Of a stretch of DNA of 64,000 bases, positions 1-11,800 are shown piece by piece. The notes below the pieces were generated by a model. The model was not told the origin of the DNA, did not search any database, and worked only from the letters and a program-made list of their open reading frames with translations. A program made the translations under genes and the position numbers. The stretch is taken from assembly GCA_007258455.2 (NCBI GenBank), contig VDFB02000001.1:14343747-14407746 (forward strand), read 5' to 3'. How positions within the stretch are numbered: position 1 is the stretch's first letter; each line of letters begins with the position of its first letter. The DNA is from Sequoia sempervirens (lineage: Eukaryota > Streptophyta > Pinopsida > Cupressales > Cupressaceae).

Positions 1-1506
1 AACAGTTACAAGCCCCTACTAGGCCAAGAAGGACTAGGAGAAGGGGATAATCATCATCTACTCCACCATTTTCATCCTCTCCATCATCTTCACCTCCATC
101 AAGTCCATCCTCATCTGATCTTGAAGTCATCCCCATCCAACAACCCCAGCCATCTTCTAATCAACCACTACCACCTCCACCACCACCAATGTATTTATTG
201 GCAAACAACCCTTCACCCCTGTATTTCAACAACTACAATGTCATGCCAAAGAATCCTAAACATTTCTGCTCCAAGTTTCACATCAATGTCCCTAATAGGA
301 CTGCAAAGGAGCACATTAGGATTTTCCAGGCTTGTCTTAGGGATATAGGGATCAATCATGAAGATATTTCATGTAGGATTTTCCCATATTCCCTAGGAGA
401 GGATGCCTTTTATTGGTATAACCATTTTCCTGCTGGGTCAATTCACAATTGGACTAAACTAGAAAATGCTTTTCTGCAGAAGTTCAAAATTCCTATCAGT
501 GTCAATGAGCTTTATTTGTAGTTTACTAAGGTTACGAGGGAAGTTAATGAGCTGATAGGGTCATTCAATAATAGATTTCATCATGCATACACTAAGCTAT
601 AGGCTCCCTATGTTGTGGATGATACTACCGCCATGAAAGTTTACTATGAATCCCTTGATAGCCTTACTGCTACCTTCCTTAAATGGAGACCTAATCCTCC
701 TAACACTTGGCTTGGTGCTTATACGAAAGAAATTAAGGTTAGTATGGACTTAAGGAAACATTTTTCAGGACCTTTTCCATCTTTAGGACTAGCTGCTCAC
801 CTTGGATAGATTCAAGCACTTAATCAGGCTTTGACCAACCATACATCTATTATGAACCCAGTACCAAAACTTCCCTTGGTCCCACACCCTAGTCCTCCAA
901 TGAATCAAGCTCCACCAATGCCTAATTATCCTCAAAATGTCAACCAACCCCTCAATCCATAATAGCAGTCTAACTTCCCCACTTATCTACAGAATTTTGA
1001 GGTGCTGAATCAGTCACTCAGCTTAGGGACACCACCAGGATATTCTTAGAATAATGTAGGATCTGCATCTTATAGTAATCTTGATAAAGAGAGGTTAGAT
1101 GAGTTGACATAATAAGTCAAGAAGTTGAATATGGAAGTAACTTATCCGAGGAACCAAAATACTTAACTTTAGGGTACCCAGAGAAATATGCAGACTAACT
1201 ACAATAGGGAAAATAGGGATTCAACACAAGGATATGGGAAAATTTTTGATAGGGGGCAATCATCTGGACACAACTTTGATAGAGGACAGTCAAGCAGCCA
1301 GGGATTTGATAGAAGGAAACCACCTGGGAAAAATAAAACATGGAATATAAGGTCAAATAATGGAGGTGTTCCTACTCCATTAGACCAACCAACTAATCAA
1401 GAAAAATCTTCAAGTGGTGTGTATTTAGCTAAGTTAGCTTTGTCAGGGTGGTGCAGACTCGACAAGACAAATCAACATTATGAGTTGGATTGCCCTGAGT
1501 TTTAGA
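1..1506 (+). pseudogene. gag of Tat-like gypsy element, broken
   Basis: Capsid-like structural protein that would package retrotransposon RNA in cytoplasmic particles. A Pro/Ser-rich N-terminus (bases 51-190) precedes the conserved gag domain (about 240-800), with typical phrases such as EDAFYWYNHFP and NWTKLENAFLQKF. The domain is interrupted by a TAG at 519-521 and again near 600, both where a Gln fits. A Gln/Pro-rich stretch (about 840-1010) and a Gly/Arg-rich stretch with GQSS repeats (1240-1330) follow. Near 1450-1505 is a degenerate zinc knuckle, WCRLDKTNQHYELDC, in which the second ligand, expected to be His, is Asp. Clearly non-functional. Confidence 0.85.
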
Positions 1507-1777
1507 CTACTGCATCCATCTTTCAGTACGAGGTTGAAAAAAATTTGACAATCAAGAATTGGTGCCATCTGGCCCTTATGATTCTTCAGTCCTAGTGTTC
1601 AATCATGCTCCTTTCCCACAAAGTGAAGAGAATGGACCATACCAAGAATCAAGTGAACTAGATGACAAGGTGGAACAAGTATTGAATTAAGATGAGATTT
1701 CACAATTTTTCAATGAAGGTACTGAGAATGACAATGGTCCTTTAGACGAGGAAGAAATTGGCATTGAAGAGGTCCAA

Positions 1778-3192
1778 ATGTTCCAACAACATACTAGAAA
1801 ATACAATTTAAGGAGTAGGCAAGCTAGAGGTCCATTCACTACATCAATTCCTCCAAATAACTATACCACATCGCCTGACCCACATGCCAGTAACAATCCA
1901 TCCTATCCTCATATGCCCACACAGTATTTTTCAAAAGGAGGACAATTTGATTCCTCTAAAGGAAAGAACATCGATGAAGGAAAGGAGAAGTTGGTGGATC
2001 ATCCCAAAGACACCCATCCTGATATGAAAATGGAGTAATTGGTTGAATATGTAGCTAAGGAGCTCAATAAATTGAAAGTAATTCTTTCTTCTTTTGAATT
2101 GTTAAGGGTTCCTGTTATTAGAAATGCAGTCTTAGGAAATTTTAAAGCTCATGGGGTTCCTCAAGATAGGGTAGTTAATGAAGTAGTTGGGAAGACCCCT
2201 AATTCATAGACACCAAAAGATCAAAGTCAAGGATAGTCTAAGGATAAAGAGAAAGAAAAGGATAGGAATCAAGTTGCACAAGCTGATACTCAGTTGAGTC
2301 TATTTCAAGGAAAGACTGAAACTCCTCCTTTTCTGATTTTTTTCCACCTCTTTGGGAAAAAATTACACAATTGTCTTTTAGACTCAGGAGCCTCCACAAA
2401 TGTCATGCCTTTTGTTATCTGTAGAGCCCTAGGTATTACTCCTACAACCTCTCAATGAAACATCACTCAGTTGGATAAGACAAAGGTGAATGTGGTAGGA
2501 GAACTAAATATGATTCCTATGCATATTGCATCAGGCCCTAGGATTCAACAAATTATCAACATTCAAGTGGCAGATATTCTTTATACGTATGGTCTGATCC
2601 TAGACAAATATTTCACTAAGGCATTAAATGGAAATGTGTCAACCGATCATTCTCATATGTGGCTTCCTTGGAAAGGAGTACCAAACCAAATTAGGATTGA
2701 GAGGGGACCAAGGATGAAGTATGTAATTACTGAATACCAAAATACTTCAAATGAGATATTAGTATCAAAGGTCAGTTTGGGGAATTATGTACTAGCGGAT
2801 CCTCCTCCAGAACTAGGTAGAAATGAAATCTTCATGTTGCAGAGTGTACCCAATGAGCTCACATCAGAATCCAACAACACTGGAGCATTGGTTGAATCAA
2901 TAGAGGAGGGTGATGATCAAGAGGATAGTCAGCTCAACCTATTGGACAACTTTCAAGAGTTTATTCATAAGTGCATAGAAGACCAAATCCAACTAGGTAG
3001 AGACATGAATTTTGAAGAATTACTTCTTCCAAACTGGTGCAGGGTCCACAATGCCTCTCACTCGGAATTAGAATACTGCCTATGTCAAACTGTAGTGGAG
3101 AAAATACAAAACTGCATCAATCCATCTCCAACTGTCAGGATTAATATACAAAGTACCCAGAGTGATCCTAAAGGTAAAAGGCCAATACCTTA
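1778..3192 (+). pseudogene. retroviral-type aspartic protease region of the gypsy element, with second zinc finger
   Basis: Protease that would cut the Gag-Pol polyprotein. The active-site motif LLDSGASTNVMP lies at about 2375-2410, followed by ALGITP. After a TGA near 2457 the domain continues with VVGELNMIPMHIA and ends in the typical WLPWKGVPNQIRI at about 2660-2700. Upstream (1778-2040) is a charged low-complexity linker. Downstream (about 3035-3080) is a C-x2-H-x4-H-x5-C cluster, WCRVHNASHSELEYC, resembling the gag knuckle and with all four ligands present. Stops separate the segments, so it is a relic. Protease identity rests on the DSG motif and its position before RNase H and RT. Confidence 0.75.
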
Positions 3193-3229
3193 GGAAGAAT
3201 CTCCAAGCAACAACAAAGTTAACGAAGAA

Positions 3230-3811
3230 AGATTGAAAAGATTAGGTGCTGCTAGTTGTTGGAAACTCAGATTTCATGGATCCAAGTATAAGCAGGGTGT
3301 TGGAGTTGGGTTTGAGCTGATTATTCCTATAGGTAAAACCTTTTTTTCTGCTCACAGACTTTAGTTCCATTGTGCTAATAACGTAGTTGAATACGAAGCC
3401 TTAATTCATCGACTGTTGATGGCATTAAGAAAGAAAGTTAAAATTTTGCAATTTTTTGGAGATTCTAAGCTAGTAGTTAGGCAAGTCAGAAAGAAGTATT
3501 TGTGCCATGACAGAAGAATGACTAATTACAAACAAAGAGTTTGGGATCTCATTCAGGTGTTTGATGCTTTTAATATTCAATTGATACCCCATAGCAAGAA
3601 CCAAACAACATATGCCCTAACACATTCAACAAGCACTTTGCAACCCTTGTCACTCTTAGGTTTAAAGAAGTTTACTGTGGAGCTCACTCCAGTACCCTCA
3701 GTGCCCAATAACATAACTAATTTTTAGGTGTTTGAAGATGACAAGCATATTCTTGATTTCATTACAAGCTCTAATGTGTTTACTTCTCAAATACTTGATG
3801 AAATAGATCCC
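3230..3811 (+). pseudogene. extra archaeal-type RNase H domain placed upstream of RT
   Basis: A second RNase H, expected to degrade the RNA strand of RNA:DNA hybrids during reverse transcription. It begins near 3250 with LRFHGSKYKQGVGVGF (first acidic residue probably lost: the usual Asp before GS reads His), then CANNVVEYEAL carrying the conserved Glu, FGDSKLVVRQV with the conserved Asp, and IPHSKNQTTYALTHS where the last Asp (usually ADAL) is lost. One TAG interrupts near 3361. In the Tat elements I know best this domain lies between the ordinary RNase H and integrase; here it precedes RT, and the ordinary RNase H is still present after RT. The following Leu/Pro-rich linker, with SVPNNITNF, leads into RT. 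Confidence 0.75.
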
Positions 3812-3823
3812 TAGGAAGCAAAA

Positions 3824-5340
3824 ATGGAATTGGAAGGAGTTATCAACTTGAATACCAACACCATTCCAAGAGGGGTGGTACAGTTGGAGAGAATTTTTGA
3901 CCTTGATAGAATAAAGGATCAGGAACAACAAAGCAAAAAGGAGTCCATTAGCAACCAGTGCGATACATATAATATGGGGACTCCAGACAATGTTAAGAAT
4001 GTTTTTATTGGTAAGTTGTGCACTCCAGAAGAGAGGAACAAAATAATAGATGCACTTCACACATATCAAAATGTTATATCCTAGAGTTATGAAGATCTAA
4101 AAACATATGATACTTCAATCATTACACACACTATTCCTCTTAAGCCAGGTGCTAAGCCATTCAGACAAAGACAAAGACCAGTCAATGCCCTGTTGGAACC
4201 AATTATTCAGAAGGAGGTACAAAATTCATTATCTTCTCATATCATATTTCCAGCAGGGCACTCTACTTGGGTTGCTAATTTGGTTCTAGTAAGGAAGAAA
4301 AATGGAGAAATCAGACTGTGTTGATTTTAGAAATCTTAATTGGGCTTCCGAAAAGGACAATTACCCTGTCCCATCATTGGATGAAGTGTTACAAATAGTT
4401 AATGGATCCTAGATGATGTCCTTTCTAGATGGATACTCAAGGTATAATTAGGTTATGGTGCAATATAAGGATAGACATAAGATTTCCTTCACCACAAAAT
4501 GGGGGACCTTTTCTTATAGGAGAATTTCTTTTGGGTTAATCAATGGAGGGGTGACCTTCCAGAGGGATATGGACATTGTCTTCAAGGATATCATTGGTAA
4601 GTGCATCATTGTCTATATGGATGATTTAACCATTTTTTCCAAGAAATGAGGGGATCATATTGCAGATTTGTGCAAAGTATTTCAAAGGTGTAGAGAATTT
4701 GGTATTTCACTCAATCCAAAGAAGTGCATCTTTGGAGTCATTAAAGGGAAGTTGCTAGGACATGTTATCTCAGAAGAAGGCATATCCATTGATCTAGAAT
4801 GAATAGAGGAAATACTGAAGATCTAGCCTCCAGCTAGTAAAAAGGAGATGAAATCCTTCTTTGGGAAAATCAACTTTGTTAGAAAGTTTATTATTGGATT
4901 CACATAAATAGTTAAATGTTTGAATGCAATGTTGAAGCAGGATGCAAAGGTTGAGTGGAGTGCTGAAGCAAAGGAGGCTTTTGTAGAAATTAAGAGGCAA
5001 TAGCTAATGCCCCGGTATTGGTGAGCTCTAATGATTCCAAGCCTTTCTATATATAATCGTTTGCATCTAATCATTATCGTGCTGGTATGTTAACTCAGAA
5101 ATCTGACCAAGTGAGCATCCTATAGCTTTTATGAGTGCTCTATTAAAAGATGAAAAATTGAGATATCCCAGCTTAGAAAAGAAAGCTTATGCTCTGGTTA
5201 GAGGTGTGAATAAATTTAGGCACAAAATCTTGAGAAATAAGGTTTTTGAAATAGTGCCAGACCTTGCAGTCAAGCTCCTACTAATACAAAATGAACTAGG
5301 AGAATGAAGGAAAAAATGGGTTACAATGTTACAAGAGTAT
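3824..5340 (+). pseudogene. reverse transcriptase and gypsy-type RNase H, broken
   Basis: RNA-dependent DNA polymerase of the gypsy element. The linker with GVVQLERIFDL (3870) precedes the RT palm: STWVANLVLVRKKNGEIRL (4264-4317), VDFRNLNWASEKDNYPVPS after a small frameshift at about 4318, FLDGYS, TTKWGTFSYRRISFGLING (4491-4545), and an intact YMDD catalytic motif at about 4614. Further motifs are NPKKCIFGV (4714) and GHVISEEGISID. The connection and RNase H follow (VEWSAEAKEAF near 4955, SFASNHYRAGMLTQ near 5055, YPSLEKKAYALV near 5165). Stops at about 4412, 4450, 4799 and 4823 and frameshifts near 4318 and 5000 inactivate it. Confidence 0.88.
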
Positions 5341-6711
5341 GATATCAAGATCCATCCTATGAAACTTGTACGAGGGAAAGGACTGACTAAGACTATGGTC
5401 GAGATTGGTCCCGATCTCATAGCCCAACAATACCACCTTCAAGATGTCTCTCCCAATGAATGGTATGATGACATTGTCTATTATTTGTTGAATCAAAAGT
5501 GTCCTGACCATCTCAACACTGTACAACGAAGAGTGTTGTGTTTGAAGAGTGACAACTATATGCTAAAAGGAGCTATTCTATATAAGAAGAATCATGAAGG
5601 AATTTACCTTCGTTGTCTTGGGAAAGAAGAAGCTACATGAGTGATGACATAATCCCATGATAAGTATGGCACATGCCATGGTTCTGGACCAGCTACTGCA
5701 AGTCAGATCTTAAGGGTAGGGTATTATTGGTCCACTTTGTTTAAATATGCACACAACCACGTAAGAACCTGCCATGTATGTCAAGCTATAGCTACCAAGG
5801 AGAGGCATTCAACACTTCCACTTTAGCTAGTAATTGAGGTAAAACCATTTGCACAGTGGGGTTTGGACTTCATTGGTCCAATTAACCCCCCTTCCTTTGT
5901 GGGCCATAGGTATATTCTCATTGTAACTGATTACTTTACTAGGTGGACTGAAGCTCTTGCTTGTAAACAATGTACTTCCGAAGTAGTAATCAATTTTCTG
6001 GAATCAAGTATTATCAATCGTTTTGGTTGTCCTAATGCTTTATTTTGTCATAATGGCCCTGCATTTTCTTCGTTAAAGTTTTCTGGATGGGATTTTGATC
6101 ATGGTATCATCATCAATTTTGCTTCTAACTATTACCCACAAGGAAATGGTTTGGCTAAGTCCACAAAAAAAAAATTGACACTCATTTGTAAGCTCTTAGA
6201 GAGAAATCCCAAGGATTGGCACACTTAGCTTAGATTTGCTCTTTGGGCATATCATACTAGACACAAAGCCTCTCTAGGAACCTCTCCTTATCACCTTGTG
6301 TGTGGTCTTGAACCAGTATTCCCAATCCAGCTAAAAATCCCCACTTTGCAATTCATTAATGATTATTATGATGAAGGGAACAAACGTGAGGCTTGTTTGG
6401 GTGAGGTTCTACAACTTGAAGAGAACAGAGATGAAGCGTTAGAGAAATTTGCTAAGCACCAAGGTGTCGTTAAGAGGTGGTTTGATAGAAAATCCAATGT
6501 GAAAGCATTTAGAATCTCTGACCTAGTCCTATATTAGGATAAAGCACATGAAAAAAGGGGAAAACATGGAAAATTTGATAAGCTTTGGCTTGGCCCCTTC
6601 CATATTTCAGAGATATTAGGAGATAATGCTTTTTGTTTGAAAACTCTCACTAGGGAGGATGTCCCATTTCCCATCAATGGGAAGTATTTGAAGCATTACT
6701 TCTTGACCTGA
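5341..6711 (+). pseudogene. integrase of the Tat-like gypsy element, catalytic residues substituted
   Basis: Would insert element cDNA into the chromosome. The HHCC zinc-binding module is visible (HDKYGTCHG near 5658, then CHVCQA near 5770). The catalytic core starts with WGLDFIGP (5855) and VTDYFTRWTEA. The second catalytic Asp, normally in a DNGPAF motif, reads HNGPAF (about 6050), and the catalytic Glu of the NGLAEST-type motif reads NGLAKS (about 6147). The core is then stopped by TAG at about 6226. The C-terminal part (CGLEPVFPI, FDRKSNVKAF) continues to a GPF-like segment and ends KYLKHYFLT then TGA at 6709. Two active-site changes plus stops mean it cannot work. Confidence 0.85.
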
Positions 6712-7252
6712 GTTGTTTGCAACTCTTCCTTGTACATAGTTAGTTTAGGGGTTGTTTTTCTTTGGTTTTCTCTTTGCTTTGTTGTGTTTTTTGTTTGGTT
6801 GTTTTTTCTTTTTGCTTTTGGTTAGTGTAGGTTTGCCTTAGGTTAGGTTTTGGTTTGCTTTTGTTTTACCTTTTCGGTCTTGGGTTCCCCTGCTCTCCTC
6901 TAGGCATGTTGCACTTGCACAACACTCATTATGTTATCAGGGACTGTTCTAGGTATTTCTTTTACAAACTCTAATCATCCTTCCAGAATAAGTTGGTGAA
7001 AATCCTTTACTTGGTGTCACATGCGCTAAATTCTTGAAGTGGATGAGTTAGTGGATTAGGCTAGTCCTGGAATGTGCTTGAGTCTTACACTTATATATAC
7101 ATCTTAAGAATCCTTAGGTTGTTGAGGGTTCCTTGTGAAGTCTGTTCAAGTGAAATATCCTAGTTCTACTTCGGTGCCACTGTGGTTCTCAACCCTAAGT
7201 GTGAGCTTCATTGCTTATAGGGTGAAAAGGAAATTTTAAATGATCTTGAAAG
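6712..7252 (+). other. non-coding stretch after gypsy pol
   Basis: No gene is visible. The first 130 bases after the pol stop are extremely T/G-rich (6745-6870), typical of 3' untranslated regions of plant gypsy elements. A classical polypurine tract next to a TG..CA LTR could not be found, so I cannot place a 3' LTR here. A TATATATA-like segment lies near 7092. Confidence 0.5.
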
Positions 7253-7457
7253 TGTTGTGCAATTTTCGCACACACCCCCCGCTGGAGGCAGGCACCCTCT
7301 TTTGCTTTGGTTTTGATGTCTTGGCCCTTTCATTTTGAGGTTTTATCTTACTTTGGCATGGGATAAAATGTTTATTTTGATTGCCTAAGTGATTTCCCTA
7401 ATTTATTCATTGAAGATCTTTAATTTTGAGCTAAGTTCAGGACTTTCCACCTTGGCT

Positions 7458-8466
7458 GGATTTTCCCGGATCCTGCTCGGACTCCAACTGAGCATAGTCG
7501 TTTGGAGATTTTCAGTCTTCGTAGAATTCTGCGTGGTCCAAATTTTTTCAGATTCCATCCTATCATCGGGTTCTCGGATTTTCTTGGCTGTCGTGTCAGC
7601 AACATTAATGTTTTCGTACGAGCTTTGAACGATGTATTTAACCAATCTTTGAGGTCTTTTGCACTATTATGCTTATTGTTTACCATCGATTGAGCCGCGG
7701 AGTGCATTCTTGCAAGTGTTTGATTGGATTTGAGGCGTTGAGTTTGAATTGTTCGATTTAAGTGGTGATTTCTAGTGCATTCCTGCCGTTGTTCTTTGTG
7801 GATGCCATTAAATTCACATTTGTTGTTTTTGAGATTGATTTCTGCTATGTCACATTGTATGTATTTGATTGCCCTACTTTTGATTGATGAATGATTAGCA
7901 TTGCCTTGGCATTTTTGGTTTGCTTGGGGTTTAATTTCTGCATGTTTGAACATTCTCGTGGCTAGGGTTGCATGATATGGTTTAATTTATGGTTTCCCAA
8001 GTAGTTTTTGTGATTGTCCATTTGCTTGCATTATGAGAACTTGCTTGAGAGCTGTGATTTCCCCCTAGTAAAGAATTAGCAATTGAAATGCCTGAATCCT
8101 AAGCTTGCCTGTGCGTTAATGGCGGATCTATAAGAAAATCTATGGAAGGCCCATACCTAACTCGTCTCAAGCCTAGATTGTTGAAATTTGTGATCGATCC
8201 ATCGATCTAGGAAAAATCGTGATTTGGCGTCGAAGTTCGGCTTTCGTCCTTAGTCCAGGATTTTTCATCTCTGATGGATTTTCCGGTTCTTGCGGATTTT
8301 CCCGATTTCCTTCGATTTCCCGGAATCTACATACTTTCAGAGTTTTACCTTATCCACAGATTTATGTCGACTCTGGATTTTCCCGAAGTCCTTGGTTCCC
8401 TATTTTTTCGGGATTTGCAAAGTGTCCCTGCCTTCGCAGAAATCCGTCTTTGGCAGATTTTCCCGA
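7458..8466 (+). repeat. cluster of GATTTTCCCG motifs in leader A
   Basis: At least six near-identical copies on the plus strand: 7458, 8276, 8293, 8313, 8375 and 8455 (GGATTTTCCCG with small variation). The three copies at 8276-8325 are spaced 17-20 bp apart, as in a short degenerate tandem array. Function unknown; could be transcription factor sites or RNA structural elements of the retroelement. Confidence 0.55.
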
Positions 8467-8799
8467 AATTTGATGAAATATGAAGGAATATGAAATAACA
8501 TGATCTATTAATAGGTGATGGTGCATTTTATGATTTATTTATGCTATGTTGAGATCTCACATGTTTTTTATTGATTAATAATGATTGGATTAAATTTCTA
8601 ATAGGTGTTTTCATGATTATTCCATTGGAATCCGTCTGGCCCGGAATTCCCTGAAATTCCTTCCTGACTTGGATTCCGTGCATGGCCCTGAAACCCGAAG
8701 TTCAATATGATCATTTCATTTGAAATTTAATGACATCTTGCTTATGTGTGACTCATTTCAATGATTCCCTTGATGAATTAACATTGGTTTCATGTGGTT

Positions 8800-8827
8800 T
8801 TTGTTATGTTTCCTTTGTCAAGTGCAG
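8800..8827 (+). other. putative 3' splice acceptor before ORF X copy A
   Basis: T-rich tract followed by AAGTGCAG. The reading frame of ORF X is open directly after the AG (AESSKATTGKTKGD), 14 codons before the first ATG at 8870. Copy B has AGATGCAG at the aligned position with SKSKATL after it. Conservation of TGCAG plus the similar residues supports splicing, but the donor cannot be identified from sequence alone. Confidence 0.4.
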
Positions 8828-8869
8828 GCTGAATCAAGCAAGGCAACAACTGGAAAGACTAAGGGTGAC

Positions 8870-11800
8870 ATGGAGGGATCTTCCATATCCGAAGCAAAAA
8901 GAATAAAGATGGACATCAAGAGAAAGATTCCAAAGAGTAAAATCACTTCTGTCTAGTCAGAGGTAATTGATACCAATGTTGGACTATGGGATTATGAGGA
9001 GTTCAAAGGCAGAATGGCAGCACAAGATCTTCCTCTGGTGGCTAAGAGAATGTTGGAATCAGGATTGGCGCATGTAGCTGGTTTCCCTTCCACGGTGCAA
9101 TGTTATTAGTTGGTCCTCGAGTGTGCTAGACACTATGACAGTGATACACAGAGAATAATTGGCCCTCAAGGGAGGATTGTGGCGAATCTCAACCCTGTTT
9201 CTATTGCTCAAAATTTTGATATGCCGGATAGATCTCACGTGGTGGCATTCAACATGAAGGAAGCTCAGGAGTACTATGATGAACAGACTGTTAAATCTCA
9301 ATAGCTTATCAATTCCTGGCTGGAGAAGCCCAAGTCTCATTATTCCAAGCTACCTAAACAGTTATTCAGGGAAAAATTCAAGGAGTATTAAGATTCCATC
9401 ACTCTTCTTAGCAGGGTGGTTGGATTGAAGAATGCTGGCATGTTTGAGAATTGGATGTGCCATGTGATTATGAGGATGGAACAGGAGAAGACTGACTACC
9501 ATTGGGAAGATGTCATTAGCAGAGTGATTCATGAGCAGTTGTCCAATGTGCTACAGACTAAGAACTTCACAATGACCTCATACTTGATCTATGCTCTTGC
9601 AAGGTTTCATCCATACGAGGGATTGAGTACCAGAGGCACCTTTGGATAGGATATTATCTATGAGGTCTACCCTTAGTTGCATTTTTGAAGTTTGAGTTAC
9701 AGGAGGGTGAATGATGCATTCACCATGCATATCACTAGATTACTTCAGGGAGCAGAGCATGTGAGGATTTCGGACCAAGCTAAGGAGCTCATCAAGAAAT
9801 ATGGTGCTTGGTTTATTCAATTCCCAACCTTCTCATACATCTGAGTTGATGGATGTTAGAGGGCTCCATACAGGCTTCCTAGGTATCCCACTAATCATAT
9901 CATACTTTTGGAGGTCACTCAACATATATGTGACTTCAATGCTATTGTCAAAAGGGACAAGCATAAGACTGGTTTTGGTGGAGATTTCCCATTAAGGATT
10001 GGCACTGGAGAGGCATGTCCTTCCATTATTTCTGCCCAAGCTTCAGAGGAGGAGATGAGTACTCTTGGCTTATCTTACCATTCCAAGCAGTCCAGATTTG
10101 ATATCACAGGTGAAACCCAAAAGAAGGCCAGTAGAGAGTATAGACATAAGGTTGATTTGGAGGACTACTGGGCCAATTGCAGTGATGAATTTGAGGTCAA
10201 GAAGAAGAAGTTTTCTCGACTGCCAGTTGAATTAGTCTGACTATATAATGTGAAGGCAGTTCCTGATCAAAGGATGATGGGGACTTGATCCAGGATCATG
10301 CTTATTAGGTGGTAAAAGACAGGCCGATTGGTGATACAGATTGGCTAAAAGAAGAAAAGAAAAAAACTAAAACAGCTGATGGATCCAGTCACCAAGTTTA
10401 CTAGAATGTGGCTAAGGCAAAACTATGGGAGTTAGAAAATGCAGGTGTATAGTGCACCTATGATCTGATGGGGGATTTGGATCCTCATTCCACTTTCGAA
10501 GAGTCAATTGAGTAGGATCCTAAGGGAAAAGGTAAGCTGGATTCTCCTTTCAAAATCAAGATAAAAGGTGTGCAAGAGGAGGAAGTCCAAGAAGCAGAAA
10601 AGCAGAGAAAGCCAATAGCTAAGAAAAGGTCAAGGAATAAGAAGTCTGAACAGAAAGAAATGGAAAAGCAAGGTCTTGAGGTTGATGTTCTTGTGCCCAA
10701 AAGAAGGAGAGTCATAAGACTATCACATAAGGCAAGCTCCAAAGTAGGAGAAGAAGAAGTTACCCCACCGGTGGTAAATGTAGAAAGCTCAGAAGAGAAG
10801 GCACGGGTGTACACAAGGAGGTCTAGGACTCCTTCTCCCAAGGATAGTGTGCCTAAAATAGACCTTCCTCCAGTTATTTATCATGAGGAGAAGCATGATG
10901 ATGTTCCTTCCGCCCATGAAGCTCAAAGCAAACCAAGTGAATCTGAGAAAGTTAAAGATCATCCAGATACTAAAGGGGAGGAATTTCATGAGGGTGAACT
11001 TTATAGTGCATAAGCTAAAGTAGAAAAGGTAATGCAGTCTCCCTTGGTTGCGTATGCAGAGTCACCTATTGGAACTGAAGAGGTTAAATCACCTCCAAGA
11101 GAAGAAGAGGCATAAAAGATTCCATCGCCTAAGCACAAGGAGGAACATGCTAAAGAGAAGGAAAGCAAGACTAAGACTCCTAAGAAGCAAGGTTTGAGTG
11201 AAGAAGCACCTAAGGGTCAACATGAAGAGGAGAAACAAAGCGAAGTGCAATTGGAATCCACTGTTCCAGAGTGGTTAGACAAGGAGATAAAGAGAAAACA
11301 AGTTGTTGTGGAAGATACTCCACCAAACTGGGATGAGTTGTTGACTAAGATTGGAAAGGACAAGGGAAAGAAGAAGGCCAAGGTTCTCTCAAGGATTGAA
11401 AGAGATGAGGCCAGCAATAGAGTTGTCCACATTGCAACTCCTGCTCCAGATAAGAATAGAGATGAGGTATCTGCAAAAGACTACAATGTGCAGACTTTCA
11501 ATTTGGGGCCTACTTCTGTTGAGCAGAATATTGAAGATTATCAAGGTTTTAACATAGTTATCCTAGGGAGATTGAGGAATAAAATTCAACCTAAGCAAGA
11601 GCTAAAAAGGGAAAATGAGAATCTCAGGAAATGCTTGGAGGATCTGATGAAGCCCTTGCAATATATTAACCCCTTGGTTTCTGCTACGAATGCCTTACCT
11701 CAAGAGACTATCACCAAGCTAGAAATGATGAAGGCTTCCAATCTTGCTACTGCAAATTGGCTACAAGGAGTGCAAACAAAAGGGAATGAGGCTATTAAGG

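Larger units (their letters stand above)
1..6711 (+). mobile_element. Ty3/gypsy retrotransposon internal region, Tat-like, decayed, 5' end outside window
   Basis: Plus-strand gag, protease, extra RNase H, reverse transcriptase, RNase H and integrase segments follow one another and end at a TGA at 6709-6711. The frame is broken by many stops (TAG after ELYL at 519, TAG in the YN-V motif near 4450) and by frameshifts. No 5' LTR or primer-binding site is inside the window; gag is already open near base 51 and continues to the left. The extra RNase H sits before the RT. Pol is followed directly by the ORF X module A leader, so ORF X may belong to this element. Sure of gypsy class; Tat-like lineage is inferred from the archaeal-type RNase H and the zinc-finger spacing. 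Confidence 0.9.
7253..8827 (+). other. leader of module A, possibly an intron or LTR-derived segment
   Basis: Begins with TGTTGTGCAATTTTCGCACA, closely matching the start of leader B at 13990 (TGTTGCACAATTTTTGCACA); the match continues about 60-100 bp (CCCC, GGCAGG, CCTCTTT). No coding frame of note. It contains a GATTTTCCCG motif cluster, a 16-bp perfect dyad at 8192-8207 (arms GATCGAT/ATCGATC) nested inside CCTAGAT/ATCTAGG arms (8172-8211), and ends in a pyrimidine-rich tract and TGCAG at 8823-8827. I read it as the 5' untranslated or intronic leader of ORF X. Confidence 0.45.

Noticed and set aside
3698..4069. 123-codon minus-strand ORF
   Set aside because: Antisense to the linker before gypsy RT.
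7403..7953. 177-codon minus-strand ORF in leader A
   Set aside because: No homologous frame in leader B and no recognisable domain; Gln/Asn/Lys-rich by composition.
10485..10841. 118-codon Ser/Leu/Phe-rich minus-strand ORF
   Set aside because: Antisense of the Lys/Glu-rich ORF X linker; AAG/GAA-rich DNA read backwards gives CTT/TTC codons.
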